The notes: a model not told the origin generated them from the sequence alone. Shown: positions 6,183 through 12,410, counted from the first letter of the stretch. The stretch: 12,410 nucleotides of DNA from DATAYA01 sp036272815 (GCA_036272815.1 DATAYA010000153.1:1-12410), one strand, 5' to 3'. Numbers and translations: made by a program.

Positions 6183-7505
6183 TTACTGCGTGTAGCCAGC
6201 CTGCTGCATGGTGGCGGCGACGGAGCTTTGCGCCTCCTTGAGCGCGGCATCGACGCTCGTCTGCCCGGTCAGCGCCGCCGAGATGAGCTGTCCCACGCTG
6301 GTGCCGATCGCCTGGAACTCCGGGATCGCGACATACTGGATGCCGGTGTACGGCACCGGCATCGCGGTCGGATGGTCGAGGTCGGCGGTCTTGATCGCCG
6401 TCTCCACGGTCTTGGCGAAGGGTGCTGCCTTCAGGTAGGCCGGGTTGACGTAGGTGGATTGCCGCGTGCCGGGCGGGACGGTGGCCCAGCCATCGGTCTT
6501 GCCGACGAGGTCGATGTATTGCTGCGACGTCGCCCAGGTCAGGAACTGCTTGGCGGTCGCGATCTGCCGCGAGGTCTTGGGGATCGCCAGCGCCCAGGCC
6601 CAGAACCAGTGCGAGCCGTGCGGTGTCACCTCGATCGGCGCCGGCGCGAAGCCGGTCTTGTCGGCGACCTGGCTGGTGGACTTGTCGACGATGAAGCCGG
6701 CGCCGGAGGTCGCATCGATCCACATCGCGCAATGCCCGGTCGAGAACAGTGCCTGGTTCTCGTTGAAACCATTGGAACTGGCACCCGGCGGTCCGTCGCG
6801 GCGCATCAGGTTGACGTAGAAGGTGACGGCGTCGTGCCACGCCTTGCTGTCAAGCTGCGGCTGCCACTTCGCATTGAACCAGCTTCCGCCGAACGTGTTC
6901 ACGAGCGTGCTGATGAAGGCCATGTTCTCGCCCCAGCCGGGCTTGCCGCGCAGGCAGATGCCATAGATCTGCTTGGCCTTGTCGGTCAGCTTGTCGGCGG
7001 CCTTCTGCACGAAGCTGTAGGTCGGCTGTGCCGGCATGGTCAGACCCGCTGCGGCGAACAGGTCTTTCCGGTAGTAGGTGAACGAACTTTCGGCATAGAA
7101 CGGCACGGCGTAGAGATTGCCGCCGGTCGAGAGCGCGCTGCGCACCGAGGGAAAGATATCGGCGATGTCGTAGGATTTCGGGAATCCTGTGAGCGGCTGG
7201 AGCCAGTTCTGCTTGCCCCAGATCGGCGTCTCGTAGGAGCCGATGGTAACGATGTCGAACTGGCCCCCATGCGTCGCGATGTCGGTGGTGACGCGCTGGC
7301 GGAGCACGTTCTCCTCCAGGATCACCCAATTGATCTTGTTGCCGGTCTGCTTCTCCCATTGCGGCGCGAGCTTCTGCATCGTGACCATCTGCGAGTTGTT
7401 GACGGTCGCGATGGTGATCGTTGCCGCGGCGGCGGCGCCGCTCCCGGCGGCGGCGGTGCCCAGCATCATGGCAGCCGCGATGGTCAGGCGGGCGCTCGCG
7501 CGCAT
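6183..7505 (-). CDS. Periplasmic polyol-binding protein of an ABC importer (SmoE/MtlE type, family 1)
   Basis: A 440-residue extracellular solute-binding protein. Seen: a Sec signal peptide with a basic start (MRASAR), a long Ala/Gly/Met-rich core and probable cleavage near residue 28 (AAAA before TITIATVNN). The mature N-terminus carries MVTMQKLAPQWEKQTG, WVILEENVLRQRVTTDIAT (60-78) and GGQFDIVTIGSYETPIWG (80-97), the pattern of mannitol/sorbitol-type binding proteins, which supports a sugar alcohol as ligand. The ATG at 7505 has GGAGG eight bases upstream. It follows the regulator gene by 85 bp, where a candidate operator and alternative hairpins lie, and precedes the two permeases. The exact polyol is not readable from sequence; pentitol is inferred from the enzymes. 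Confidence 0.93.
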   Translation of the reverse strand: MRASARLTIAAAMMLGTAAAGSGAAAAATITIATVNNSQMVTMQKLAPQWEKQTGNKINWVILEENVLRQRVTTDIATHGGQFDIVTIGSYETPIWGKQNWLQPLTGFPKSYDIADIFPSVRSALSTGGNLYAVPFYAESSFTYYRKDLFAAAGLTMPAQPTYSFVQKAADKLTDKAKQIYGICLRGKPGWGENMAFISTLVNTFGGSWFNAKWQPQLDSKAWHDAVTFYVNLMRRDGPPGASSNGFNENQALFSTGHCAMWIDATSGAGFIVDKSTSQVADKTGFAPAPIEVTPHGSHWFWAWALAIPKTSRQIATAKQFLTWATSQQYIDLVGKTDGWATVPPGTRQSTYVNPAYLKAAPFAKTVETAIKTADLDHPTAMPVPYTGIQYVAIPEFQAIGTSVGQLISAALTGQTSVDAALKEAQSSVAATMQQAGYTQ

Positions 7506-7538
7506 GGTGGCATCCTCCCCTCGGTGTCTCTCGACCGG

Positions 7539-7563
7539 ACGGGCTTATGCCCGTTCCTCGGGC
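7539..7563 (-). promoter_or_regulatory. Mutually exclusive hairpins in the leader of the binding-protein gene
   Basis: Three complementary segments occur in order: 7559-7563, 7549-7553/4 and 7539-7544. On the message, GCCCG (first) can pair with CGGGC (middle) over a 5-nt loop, or ACGGGC (middle) can pair with GCCCGT (last) as a perfect 6-bp stem over ATAA. The middle segment can make only one pairing. This could be an attenuator-like switch or simply an operator with dyad symmetry. No T-tract follows. Confidence 0.4.
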
Positions 7564-7566
7564 AAA
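7546..7566. promoter_or_regulatory. Candidate operator (dyad TGCCCG...GGGC) upstream of the binding-protein gene
   Basis: Contains GCCC-N7-GGGC (7549-7563) with flanking T and AA. It matches the site at 8598-8618 at 13 of 21 aligned positions with the same half-site spacing. It lies 41-61 bp before the binding-protein ATG, suitable for control by the SorC-family regulator. In GC-rich DNA such a dyad can arise by chance. Confidence 0.4.
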
Positions 7567-7590
7567 AGGATCAGATCGGACACATCCATG

Positions 7591-8568
7591 TCAAGCCTCT
7601 TGTCGCGGGCCGAGGACGGCGCGCGCGGTTGGCTCGTCGGTGATGAGGGCGGTGACGAGGCGCCCTTGCAGGGCGGCGCGGATGGCGGCGACCTTGTCGG
7701 CGCCCCCGGCGACGCCCACGGCGGCACAGGGAGGATCGGCGCGCACCGGCAGGCCGGCGACCCGGTCGTTGACGCGGGCCTTGACCAGCCGGCCGCGCGC
7801 GTCGAACGACCAGCCGGCGATCTCGCCGACCGCGCCGGCCTCGATCAGCTCGGCGAGTTCCGCATCGTTCACGAAGGCGTTGGCATGGATCTGCGCGCGC
7901 CAGCCGACCGGGCCGATGCCCAGGATCAGGCAGCGCGCCTGAAGCTGCAATTCCTGCAGCACGCGGAAGGATTGCTGGGTCTGCAGCACCTCCCGCTCGG
8001 CCAGGCTCGCCGCGATCACCGGCGTCGGCATCGGGTAGCACTGCGCGCCCGTGCGCTCGGCGAGCCGCATCACCGCATCGAAGGACGTCACGCAGCCGTT
8101 CTGCGCCATGGTGCCGCAAACGGAGAAGACCTTGTGCTGCGGAGCCGCGATCGGCGACAGCTCGGTGGCGATCGCGCGCAGCGTGCGACCCGCCGAGATG
8201 CCGAGAACCAGGGGCGCCGTCTGCGCGAACCAGCGCTCCAGGTACTGCGCGCCCGAGATCGCGATGGCGGCGAGACGGCTCTCCGGCTCGGCGGCGGGAA
8301 CCACGTCGCAGTAGGCAAGGCCGAACCGCGCCGTCAGCGCGGCGGCCAGCTCCATGCACGCGGCGATCGGGTGGTCGAAGCGGAATTTCACCAGCTTCTC
8401 GGCGACCGCCAGCGAGACCAGGCGCTGCGCCGTCTGCCGCGAGATGCTCAGCTGGGCCGCAATCTCGTCCTGCGTGCGGCCCTCGGCGTAATAGAGCCAG
8501 GCCGCCCGCGCCGCCTGCTCCAGCCGCGCCTCCGCCGGGCGCGGGCGGTCGTGGGCTATGCCGTCCAT
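7591..8568 (-). CDS. SorC-family sugar-responsive transcriptional regulator
   Basis: A 325-residue DNA-binding protein, the usual length for the SorC group. Seen: an N-terminal helix-turn-helix at about 31-54 (RTQDEIAAQLSISRQTAQRL then VSLA), preceded by the ARAAWLYYAEG segment common to the family, and a C-terminal phospho-sugar-binding domain with GISAGRTL (123-130), VCGTMAQNG (150-158), AGWSFDARG (251-259) and KVAAIRAALQGRLVTALITD (292-311). Family members usually sense a phosphorylated sugar; here the likely effector is the kinase product or a relative, which is inference. The start at 8568 is chosen for GGAGG six bases upstream; an ATG at 8592 lacks a ribosome site. It is the first gene of the operon, with matching dyads before itself and before the next gene suggesting autoregulation. 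Confidence 0.93.
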   Translation of the reverse strand: MDGIAHDRPRPAEARLEQAARAAWLYYAEGRTQDEIAAQLSISRQTAQRLVSLAVAEKLVKFRFDHPIAACMELAAALTARFGLAYCDVVPAAEPESRLAAIAISGAQYLERWFAQTAPLVLGISAGRTLRAIATELSPIAAPQHKVFSVCGTMAQNGCVTSFDAVMRLAERTGAQCYPMPTPVIAASLAEREVLQTQQSFRVLQELQLQARCLILGIGPVGWRAQIHANAFVNDAELAELIEAGAVGEIAGWSFDARGRLVKARVNDRVAGLPVRADPPCAAVGVAGGADKVAAIRAALQGRLVTALITDEPTARAVLGPRQEA

Positions 8569-8597
8569 GCGCCGCCTCCGCCGCTTCGGCATGAGAG

Positions 8598-8618
8598 ATT
8601 GCCCGATGTGTGGGCGAA
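8598..8618. promoter_or_regulatory. Candidate operator (dyad TTGCCCG...GGGCGAA) upstream of the SorC regulator
   Basis: GCCC-N7-GGGC (8601-8615) with near-symmetric flanks (TT before, AA after), 30-50 bp before the regulator ATG. It pairs in pattern with the site at 7546-7566. A weak TTGGCA hexamer lies on the minus strand just beside it, but I could not find a convincing -10. Confidence 0.4.
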
Positions 8619-8634
8619 TGCCAAGGATTTAAGG

Positions 8635-8678
8635 CAAGGGGCGTTGCCCCTTGACCCCATCAAAGGCGGAGCCTTTGA
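8635..8678 (+). repeat. Two-hairpin interspersed palindromic element, intergenic copy
   Basis: Stem 1 CAAGGGGC / GCCCCTTG (8635-8642, 8646-8653) around loop GTT, linker ACCCCA (8654-8659), stem 2 TCAAAGGC / GCCTTTGA (8660-8667, 8671-8678) around loop GGA, followed by AATCC. Same design as 5122-5165, with four compensated base-pair changes between copies. It sits between the divergent regulator and tRNA genes. Confidence 0.9.
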
Positions 8679-8703
8679 AATCCCGACTTCAGAAATGGGG
8701 TCT

Positions 8704-8742
8704 GGGGCCGGCGGCCCCGGCGGGTCGAGGGCAGAGCCCTCG
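8704..8742 (+). repeat. Two further short-loop hairpins next to the interspersed element
   Basis: GGGGCC / GGCCCC (8704-8709, 8713-8718) around GGC, and CGAGGGC / GCCCTCG (8726-8732, 8736-8742) around AGA. With the neighbouring element this makes four successive hairpins with 3-nt loops in about 110 bp. GGGTCTGGG just before it also occurs in the degraded copy upstream of hemA (1765-1772 region). Confidence 0.75.
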
Positions 8743-8744
8743 CC

Positions 8745-8773
8745 TTGCCATCCCCGCCGGCGGCCTGCTAGCT
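8745..8773 (+). promoter_or_regulatory. Candidate promoter of the tRNA-Thr gene
   Basis: TTGCCA (8745-8750) and CTAGCT (8768-8773) are 17 bases apart, and the -10 ends 17 bases before the mature tRNA 5' end. The -35 fits well, the -10 only partly. The upstream edge is 2 bp from the last short-loop hairpin. Confidence 0.35.
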
Positions 8774-8790
8774 GCCGCAGCGACCACGAT

Positions 8791-8862
8791 GCCGGGTTAG
8801 CACAGTGGTAGTGCAGCGGTTTTGTAAACCGAAGGCCGGGGGTTCAAATCCCTCACCCGGCA
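8791..8862 (+). tRNA. tRNA-Thr, anticodon TGT
   Basis: A 72-nt cloverleaf: acceptor GCCGGGT (8791-8797) with ACCCGGC (8855-8861) and discriminator A8862; D arm GCAC / GTGC; anticodon stem GCGGT / ACCGA (outermost pair mismatched) around TTTGTAA with anticodon TGT at 8823-8825; and a T arm with GGTTCAAATCC. The genomic sequence continues CCG, so CCA is not encoded and must be added after transcription. It reads ACA codons (and possibly others by wobble). It is the only plus-strand gene here, convergent with the protease gene 12 bp away. Confidence 0.97.
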
Positions 8863-8874
8863 CCGGCCTCTCTC

Positions 8875-10431
8875 TCACCCCGGCGAAAGCTGATTCCCCG
8901 GCCCGCCCGATGCATCCAGCGGCAGCGGCACCCAGCGCATCCCGCCCTGACCCTGGATCAGCATCAGCACCGAGCGGCGGTTCTGCTTGCGGACGCTGTC
9001 GACGCGGCTCTGCACGTCGGCCGGCGTGCTCACCTGCGCCTGCTGCACCTCCACGATCACGTCGCCGGGCTTGAGCCCGCGGGAGGCGGCCGGGCTGTCG
9101 GGTGCCACCTGCGTCACCACGACGCCCTTCTGGTCGGCACTGATCTGGTACTTGCTGCGTGCCGCGTCGTTCAGGTCCGACAGCTCGATGCCGAGACCGG
9201 CGATGCGGCTGGCCGCCGGGGGCTTCGGCTTGGCAGGCGGCGTCGCACTCGCCTGCTTGATGTTGTCGCCCGGCAGCTCCGCGACCGTGACCGACAGCGT
9301 CTGCTGCTTCCCGTCGCGCCAGATCACCAAGGGCACGGCACTGCCGATCTCGGTCTCGGCGACGGTGCGCGGCAGCACGCGCATGTCCTTGATGGCGTGA
9401 CCATTGAAGCTGAGGATGACGTCGCCGTTGTGCAGCTTCGCAGCCGCCGCCGGGCCGCCGTCGCTGACCCCCGCCACCAGCGCGCCCGAGGGCGGCTTGA
9501 GCCCGAGGCTGTCGGCGATGTCGGGCGTCACCTCCTGGATGCGCACGCCCAGCCAGCCGCGGCGGGCGTGGTGATACTTGATGAGCTGGTCGACGACGAT
9601 CTTCGCCTCGTTCGACGGGATCGCGAAGCCGATGCCGATCGAGCCGCCCGAGGGCGAATAGATCGCGGTGTTGATGCCGATCACCTGTCCGTCGATGTCG
9701 AACAGCGGGCCGCCCGAGTTGCCGCGATTGATCGGCGCGTCGGTCTGGATGAAGTCATCGTACGGCCCCTGACGGATGTCGCGACCGCGGGCGCTGATGA
9801 TGCCCGCCGTGACCGACCCGCCGAGGCCGAACGGGTTGCCGATCGCGACCACCCAGTCGCCGACCCGCTGCTGCCCCGAATCGCCCCACGGCACCGCCGG
9901 CAACGGGTGCCCGGCATCGACGCGGAGCACTGCGAGATCGGCCTTGCTGTCGTGGCCGATCAGCTTCGCCTTGAGATTTGTGCCGTCCTGCAACGTCACC
10001 GTGATCTGGTCGGCGCCGTCGATGACGTGGTTGTTGGTGACGACGATGCCGGACGGGTCGACGATGAAGCCCGAGCCCAGGCTCTGCATCCGCCGCGGCG
10101 CGTCGTCCGGTGCGCCGCCGGGGTGGTTGCGGTTCATGAAGTCGTGGAAGAACTTCTCGAACGGCGAGCCGGGCGGGAATTGCGGCATCGGCTGGTCGGG
10201 CGTGCTCTGCGCCGCGATCATCGTGGAGGAGGAGATGTTGACCACCGCCGGCAGCAGCTGCGCCGCGAGATCGGCGAAGCTGGCGGGCGCGTCGCGGGCC
10301 TGTGCGGGCGTGGCCGCCAGGATCGGGAGGGCGACCGGCAGCAGGGTCGCGGGCAGCGCCAGCGCGGTCGAGAGGGCGATCGCCCGGACGCCGGATCGCG
10401 CGAAGCGGGCGCGCATGGGGAGGGAGCGCAT
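8875..10431 (-). CDS. degP: Periplasmic serine protease, DegP/HtrA (Do) family
   Basis: A 518-residue envelope quality-control protease/chaperone. Seen: a signal peptide with a basic start and long hydrophobic core, cleavage near ATPAQA (41-46); a trypsin-like domain with H135 (TNNHVIDGAD), D165 (SKADLAVLR) and S239 (INRGNSGGPLF) as the catalytic triad; PDZ1 at about 292-385 starting RGWLGVRIQEV; a proline/alanine linker (395-407); and PDZ2 at about 410-495 with APDSPAASRGLKPGDVIVEV. Length and two PDZ domains fit the DegP/DegQ/MucD group; which member it equates to is not decidable here. The ATG at 10431 has AAGGA ten bases upstream; an ATG at 10416 lacks a ribosome site. A 7-bp hairpin lies in the leader. 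Its stop is 12 bp from the end of the opposing tRNA. Confidence 0.95.
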   Translation of the reverse strand: MRSLPMRARFARSGVRAIALSTALALPATLLPVALPILAATPAQARDAPASFADLAAQLLPAVVNISSSTMIAAQSTPDQPMPQFPPGSPFEKFFHDFMNRNHPGGAPDDAPRRMQSLGSGFIVDPSGIVVTNNHVIDGADQITVTLQDGTNLKAKLIGHDSKADLAVLRVDAGHPLPAVPWGDSGQQRVGDWVVAIGNPFGLGGSVTAGIISARGRDIRQGPYDDFIQTDAPINRGNSGGPLFDIDGQVIGINTAIYSPSGGSIGIGFAIPSNEAKIVVDQLIKYHHARRGWLGVRIQEVTPDIADSLGLKPPSGALVAGVSDGGPAAAAKLHNGDVILSFNGHAIKDMRVLPRTVAETEIGSAVPLVIWRDGKQQTLSVTVAELPGDNIKQASATPPAKPKPPAASRIAGLGIELSDLNDAARSKYQISADQKGVVVTQVAPDSPAASRGLKPGDVIVEVQQAQVSTPADVQSRVDSVRKQNRRSVLMLIQGQGGMRWVPLPLDASGGPGNQLSPG

Positions 10432-10450
10432 GGTTTGGGTATCCTTTGCT

Positions 10451-10472
10451 GCGCCTGATCCTGCGCAGGCGC
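10451..10472 (-). other. Hairpin in the leader of the DegP-type protease gene
   Basis: GCGCCTG / CAGGCGC (10451-10457, 10466-10472) around an 8-nt loop, ending three bases before the AAAGGAT ribosome site. The loop region also contains the 10-bp palindrome CCTGCGCAGG (10460-10469). It could affect message stability or translation; no function is shown. Confidence 0.45.
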
Positions 10473-10570
10473 GGGGCTGGGAGCAAGTCTTGCCGCATGT
10501 GGCGTGCGGAACGTGAACCGGGAAGACCCTGACGTGCGGCTTGCGACGCACCGAGCGACCGATGGCCGCG

Positions 10571-10601
10571 CCGGCTATGTCGAGACCGGCTACGTCCGAG
10601 A
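10571..10601. repeat. Imperfect tandem repeat of about 15-16 bp upstream of the protease gene
   Basis: CCGGCTATGTCGAGA (10571-10585) is followed directly by CCGGCTACGTCCGAGA (10586-10601), differing by one substitution and one inserted base. It lies in the 203-bp gap between the ABC fusion gene and the protease gene, which otherwise holds the protease leader and no recognisable gene. Confidence 0.6.
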
Positions 10602-10620
10602 CGGGCACGCGGCCGCGTCC

Positions 10621-10634
10621 GCGCGATCCCGCGC
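10621..10634 (-). terminator. Weak hairpin directly after the ABC fusion gene
   Basis: GCGCG / CGCGC (10621-10625, 10630-10634) with a 4-nt loop abuts the stop codon at 10635. There is no T-tract, and a neighbouring 12-bp palindrome ACGCGGCCGCGT (10607-10618) adds more dyad symmetry. Termination is only a possibility. Confidence 0.25.
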
Positions 10635-12410
10635 TCAGGGTCTTGGACCTGGCGAAGCGGCTGTGATCTCCGTCGTGATCTCTGCGGGCCAGACCTGCAC
10701 TGCCTCGGCCGGGATGTCGATCCGGCACGGCCCTGGCGCCGGCCGTCCGGCCACCAGGGCGGCGAGCCGCGCGTCGCCGAGGCGCAGCACCAGCTCGCAC
10801 CCCGCACCGACCGGGGCCGCCGTCTCGATCTCCGCCGGATAGGCGCCGTCCGGACGGAGGGCGACGAAGCCCCGCCGCACCGTCCAGCCAACGGTCGCGC
10901 CCACCGGCAGCGCCGGCCCGGCGACCGCGAGGCTGGCGCCGCCGCCGAGTGCAATGCGGTCCGGCGCCATCATCTGCCCCGGCGCCTCGAACTCCGCGCC
11001 GAGGAGCCGCGCCACGGCCGCGGAGGCGGGGCGGGCCAGCAGCGACGCGGCCGGCCCCGCCTGCAGCACCCGCCCCTCATGCAGAACGAGAAGAAAATCG
11101 GCGAGCAGCAGCGCTTCGTCCGGGTCGTGGGTGACCAGCACCGTGACCAGCCCCGGCAGCGCCGCCTGCACGCCGCGGAGCAGCAGCCGCAGCCGTCGCC
11201 GCAGCGGCGCGTCGAGGGCGGAAAACGGCTCGTCGAGGAGCAGCAGCCCGGCGCCCGGTCCGGCCACGCCGGGCGTCATCGTGCGCAGCAGCGCCCGTGC
11301 CAGGGCCACCCGCTGCTGCTGGCCGAGCGAGAGTTCCGAGGGCAGCCGGTCCTCCAGCCCCGCGAGGTCGAGCCGCCCGATCCACGCCTCGGCCGCGGCC
11401 GGATCGGCGCCGGGCGGGAAGGCGAGCTGCGCGCGCAGGGTCCGGTCGGGCAGCAGGGCATAGGATTGCGGCACGTAGCCGATGCCGCGCCGCTCCGGCG
11501 GCAGCGGGCCGAGATCGCGGCCGCCGAGGCGGACCATGCCGCGCGCCGCCGGGTCCAGCCCGCACAGCAGCCGCAGCGTCATCGACTTGCCGGAGCCCGA
11601 GGCGCCGATAATGGCGAGCCGCCGTCCCTCCGGCGCCCAGGCGCAGGCGAGCGCGAACCGGCCGGCGCGGCGCGTGACATCGAAGGCGAGGTGCTGCGCC
11701 TCGGCCGCGGCCGACGGCAGGCTCGCGACCCGCCGCGGCGCCGGCAGCTTCGGCTGCCAGCTCCGCCGTGCCCGCGCGCGCGGCCGCCACGACGCGAGGA
11801 AGAGCACCGCGAGGGCGGCCGCGAGCGTCGGCGCCAGCACCGGCAGCATCGCCGGCAAGCCGTCCGCGCCGAAGGCGACGAAGGTGTACACGGGCAGCGA
11901 ATACGGATGGTAGGCGAGCATGACGGTCGCGCCGAACTCGCCGAACGCGCGCAGCCAGGTGAGCAGGAGCCCGGCCCGGATCGTGGGCCACGCGAGGCGC
12001 AGGCTGACCCGCAGGAAACGCGCGCCGGGTGCATGGCCGAGTGTCGCCGCCACATCCTCCAGCGCCGGATCGACACCCGCGAAACCCTCGCGCGCCGCGA
12101 TGACGAGAAACGGAGCGGCGACGAATGCCTCGGCGCAGACGATACCGGCGAAACTGTCCGTCACGCCGCCGACGAGCCGGCCGAGCGGCGCATAGGGCCC
12201 GAGCAGAAAGAGGAGAAGAATGCCGCTCGCAAGCGGCGGCAGCGCCAGCGGGAGCTGCACCAGCACGCCCAGCGCCGCCGCCGCCCGTCCCCGCCGACGC
12301 GCCAGCAGGAACCCGAGCGGGATGCCGCCGGCGGCAACCAGTGCGCTGGCGACGCTGGCACTCGCGACCGAGACCAGCACCGCGCGGCCGATCGCCGGCC
12401 AGTCCGCCAC
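10635..12410 (-). CDS. Fused oxyanion ABC transporter permease-ATPase (ModB-ModC type), reaching the window edge
   Basis: A single 591-residue chain joins an inner-membrane permease and its ATPase, probably for molybdate or tungstate import. Permease half, about 1-207: several hydrophobic segments, LPLALPPLASGILLLFLLG (53-71), the ModB-type EAA loop around 118-125 (EDVAATLG) and RAFGEFGATVMLAYHPYSLP (154-173). A linker rich in Arg/Pro (208-235) leads to the ATPase: Walker A GASGSGKS (269-276), Q-loop Q315, signature LSLGQQQ (360-366), Walker B LLLLDEP (389-395) and H428. The last ~110 residues may form a TOBE-like substrate-sensing domain. The GTG codon at 12410 is the last triplet in the window and gives a ModB-like N-terminus (MADWPAIGRA), but an upstream start cannot be excluded. 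A sulfate-type substrate is the main alternative. The binding protein is not in the window. Confidence 0.88.
   Translation of the reverse strand: MADWPAIGRAVLVSVASASVASALVAAGGIPLGFLLARRRGRAAAALGVLVQLPLALPPLASGILLLFLLGPYAPLGRLVGGVTDSFAGIVCAEAFVAAPFLVIAAREGFAGVDPALEDVAATLGHAPGARFLRVSLRLAWPTIRAGLLLTWLRAFGEFGATVMLAYHPYSLPVYTFVAFGADGLPAMLPVLAPTLAAALAVLFLASWRPRARARRSWQPKLPAPRRVASLPSAAAEAQHLAFDVTRRAGRFALACAWAPEGRRLAIIGASGSGKSMTLRLLCGLDPAARGMVRLGGRDLGPLPPERRGIGYVPQSYALLPDRTLRAQLAFPPGADPAAAEAWIGRLDLAGLEDRLPSELSLGQQQRVALARALLRTMTPGVAGPGAGLLLLDEPFSALDAPLRRRLRLLLRGVQAALPGLVTVLVTHDPDEALLLADFLLVLHEGRVLQAGPAASLLARPASAAVARLLGAEFEAPGQMMAPDRIALGGGASLAVAGPALPVGATVGWTVRRGFVALRPDGAYPAEIETAAPVGAGCELVLRLGDARLAALVAGRPAPGPCRIDIPAEAVQVWPAEITTEITAASPGPRP

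Larger units (their letters stand above)
1804..8568 (-). other. Predicted pentitol uptake and catabolism operon (regulator, binding protein, two permeases, dehydrogenase, kinase)
   Basis: Six genes on one strand with gaps of 85, 64, -4 (ATGA), 11 (or -4, depending on the dehydrogenase start) and 27 bp. Logic: the binding protein and permeases import a polyol, the dehydrogenase makes D-ribulose, the kinase makes D-ribulose 5-phosphate for the pentose phosphate pathway, and the SorC protein controls expression. No ABC ATPase gene of the MalK/SmoK type is included, and no isomerase is needed after D-ribulose 5-phosphate. Confidence 0.8.

Noticed and set aside
7495..7516. A tiny upstream reading frame starting eight bases before the binding-protein ATG
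   Set aside because: Its ATG directly abuts GGAGG with no spacing, so ribosomes should choose the ATG at 7505.
6045..8811. Long plus-strand open frames opposite the binding protein and regulator
   Set aside because: Both overlap well-supported minus-strand genes. The second ends by running through the hairpin repeats and into the tRNA, which a real gene would not do.
8863..8866. Possible encoded CCA tail on the tRNA
   Set aside because: The bases after the discriminator are CCG, so CCA is not encoded.

Overview
This is a high-GC, gene-dense stretch of chromosome from an alphaproteobacterium. The family is most likely Acetobacteraceae: there is a C4-pathway 5-aminolevulinate synthase, a Tat-exported high-potential iron-sulfur protein, a SorC-controlled polyol operon, and GC-rich short-loop hairpin repeats of a kind I associate with that family. 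The family assignment is inference; no rRNA is present. Every protein gene reads on the minus strand. The only plus-strand gene is a tRNA.

In the direction of transcription (right to left): a fused molybdate/tungstate-type ABC permease-ATPase enters at the right edge (12410-10635). A two-PDZ periplasmic serine protease of the DegP/HtrA type follows (10431-8875), ending 12 bp from the convergent tRNA-Thr(TGT) (8791-8862). A 222-bp gap then holds the tRNA promoter candidate, four short-loop hairpins and a candidate operator.

The centre of the window (8568-1804) is one apparent catabolic operon: SorC-family regulator, polyol-type periplasmic binding protein, two permeases, a short-chain dehydrogenase and an FGGY kinase. 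The junctions are 85 and 64 bp, then an ATGA overlap, 11 bp (or an ATGA overlap if the upstream dehydrogenase start is used) and 27 bp. The kinase carries the five-residue TCSLV D-ribulokinase signature, and the dehydrogenase resembles D-arabinitol 2-dehydrogenases. The most economical pathway is therefore uptake of a pentitol (ribitol or D-arabitol), oxidation to D-ribulose, and phosphorylation to D-ribulose 5-phosphate. The transporter has no ATPase gene in the operon.

Beyond a 283-bp leader with repeat remnants lies hemA (1520-309), then the start of a HiPIP gene (220-1, cut by the window edge).

The most unusual structure is an interspersed element made of two 8-bp stems with 3-nt loops joined by a 6-nt linker. 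One copy is intergenic (8635-8678). Another lies inside the coding sequence of the second permease (5122-5165) and is translated in frame. The two copies differ at four stem base pairs, and every change is compensated on the opposite arm, so the hairpin shape is preserved while sequence drifts. A degraded third copy lies in front of hemA.
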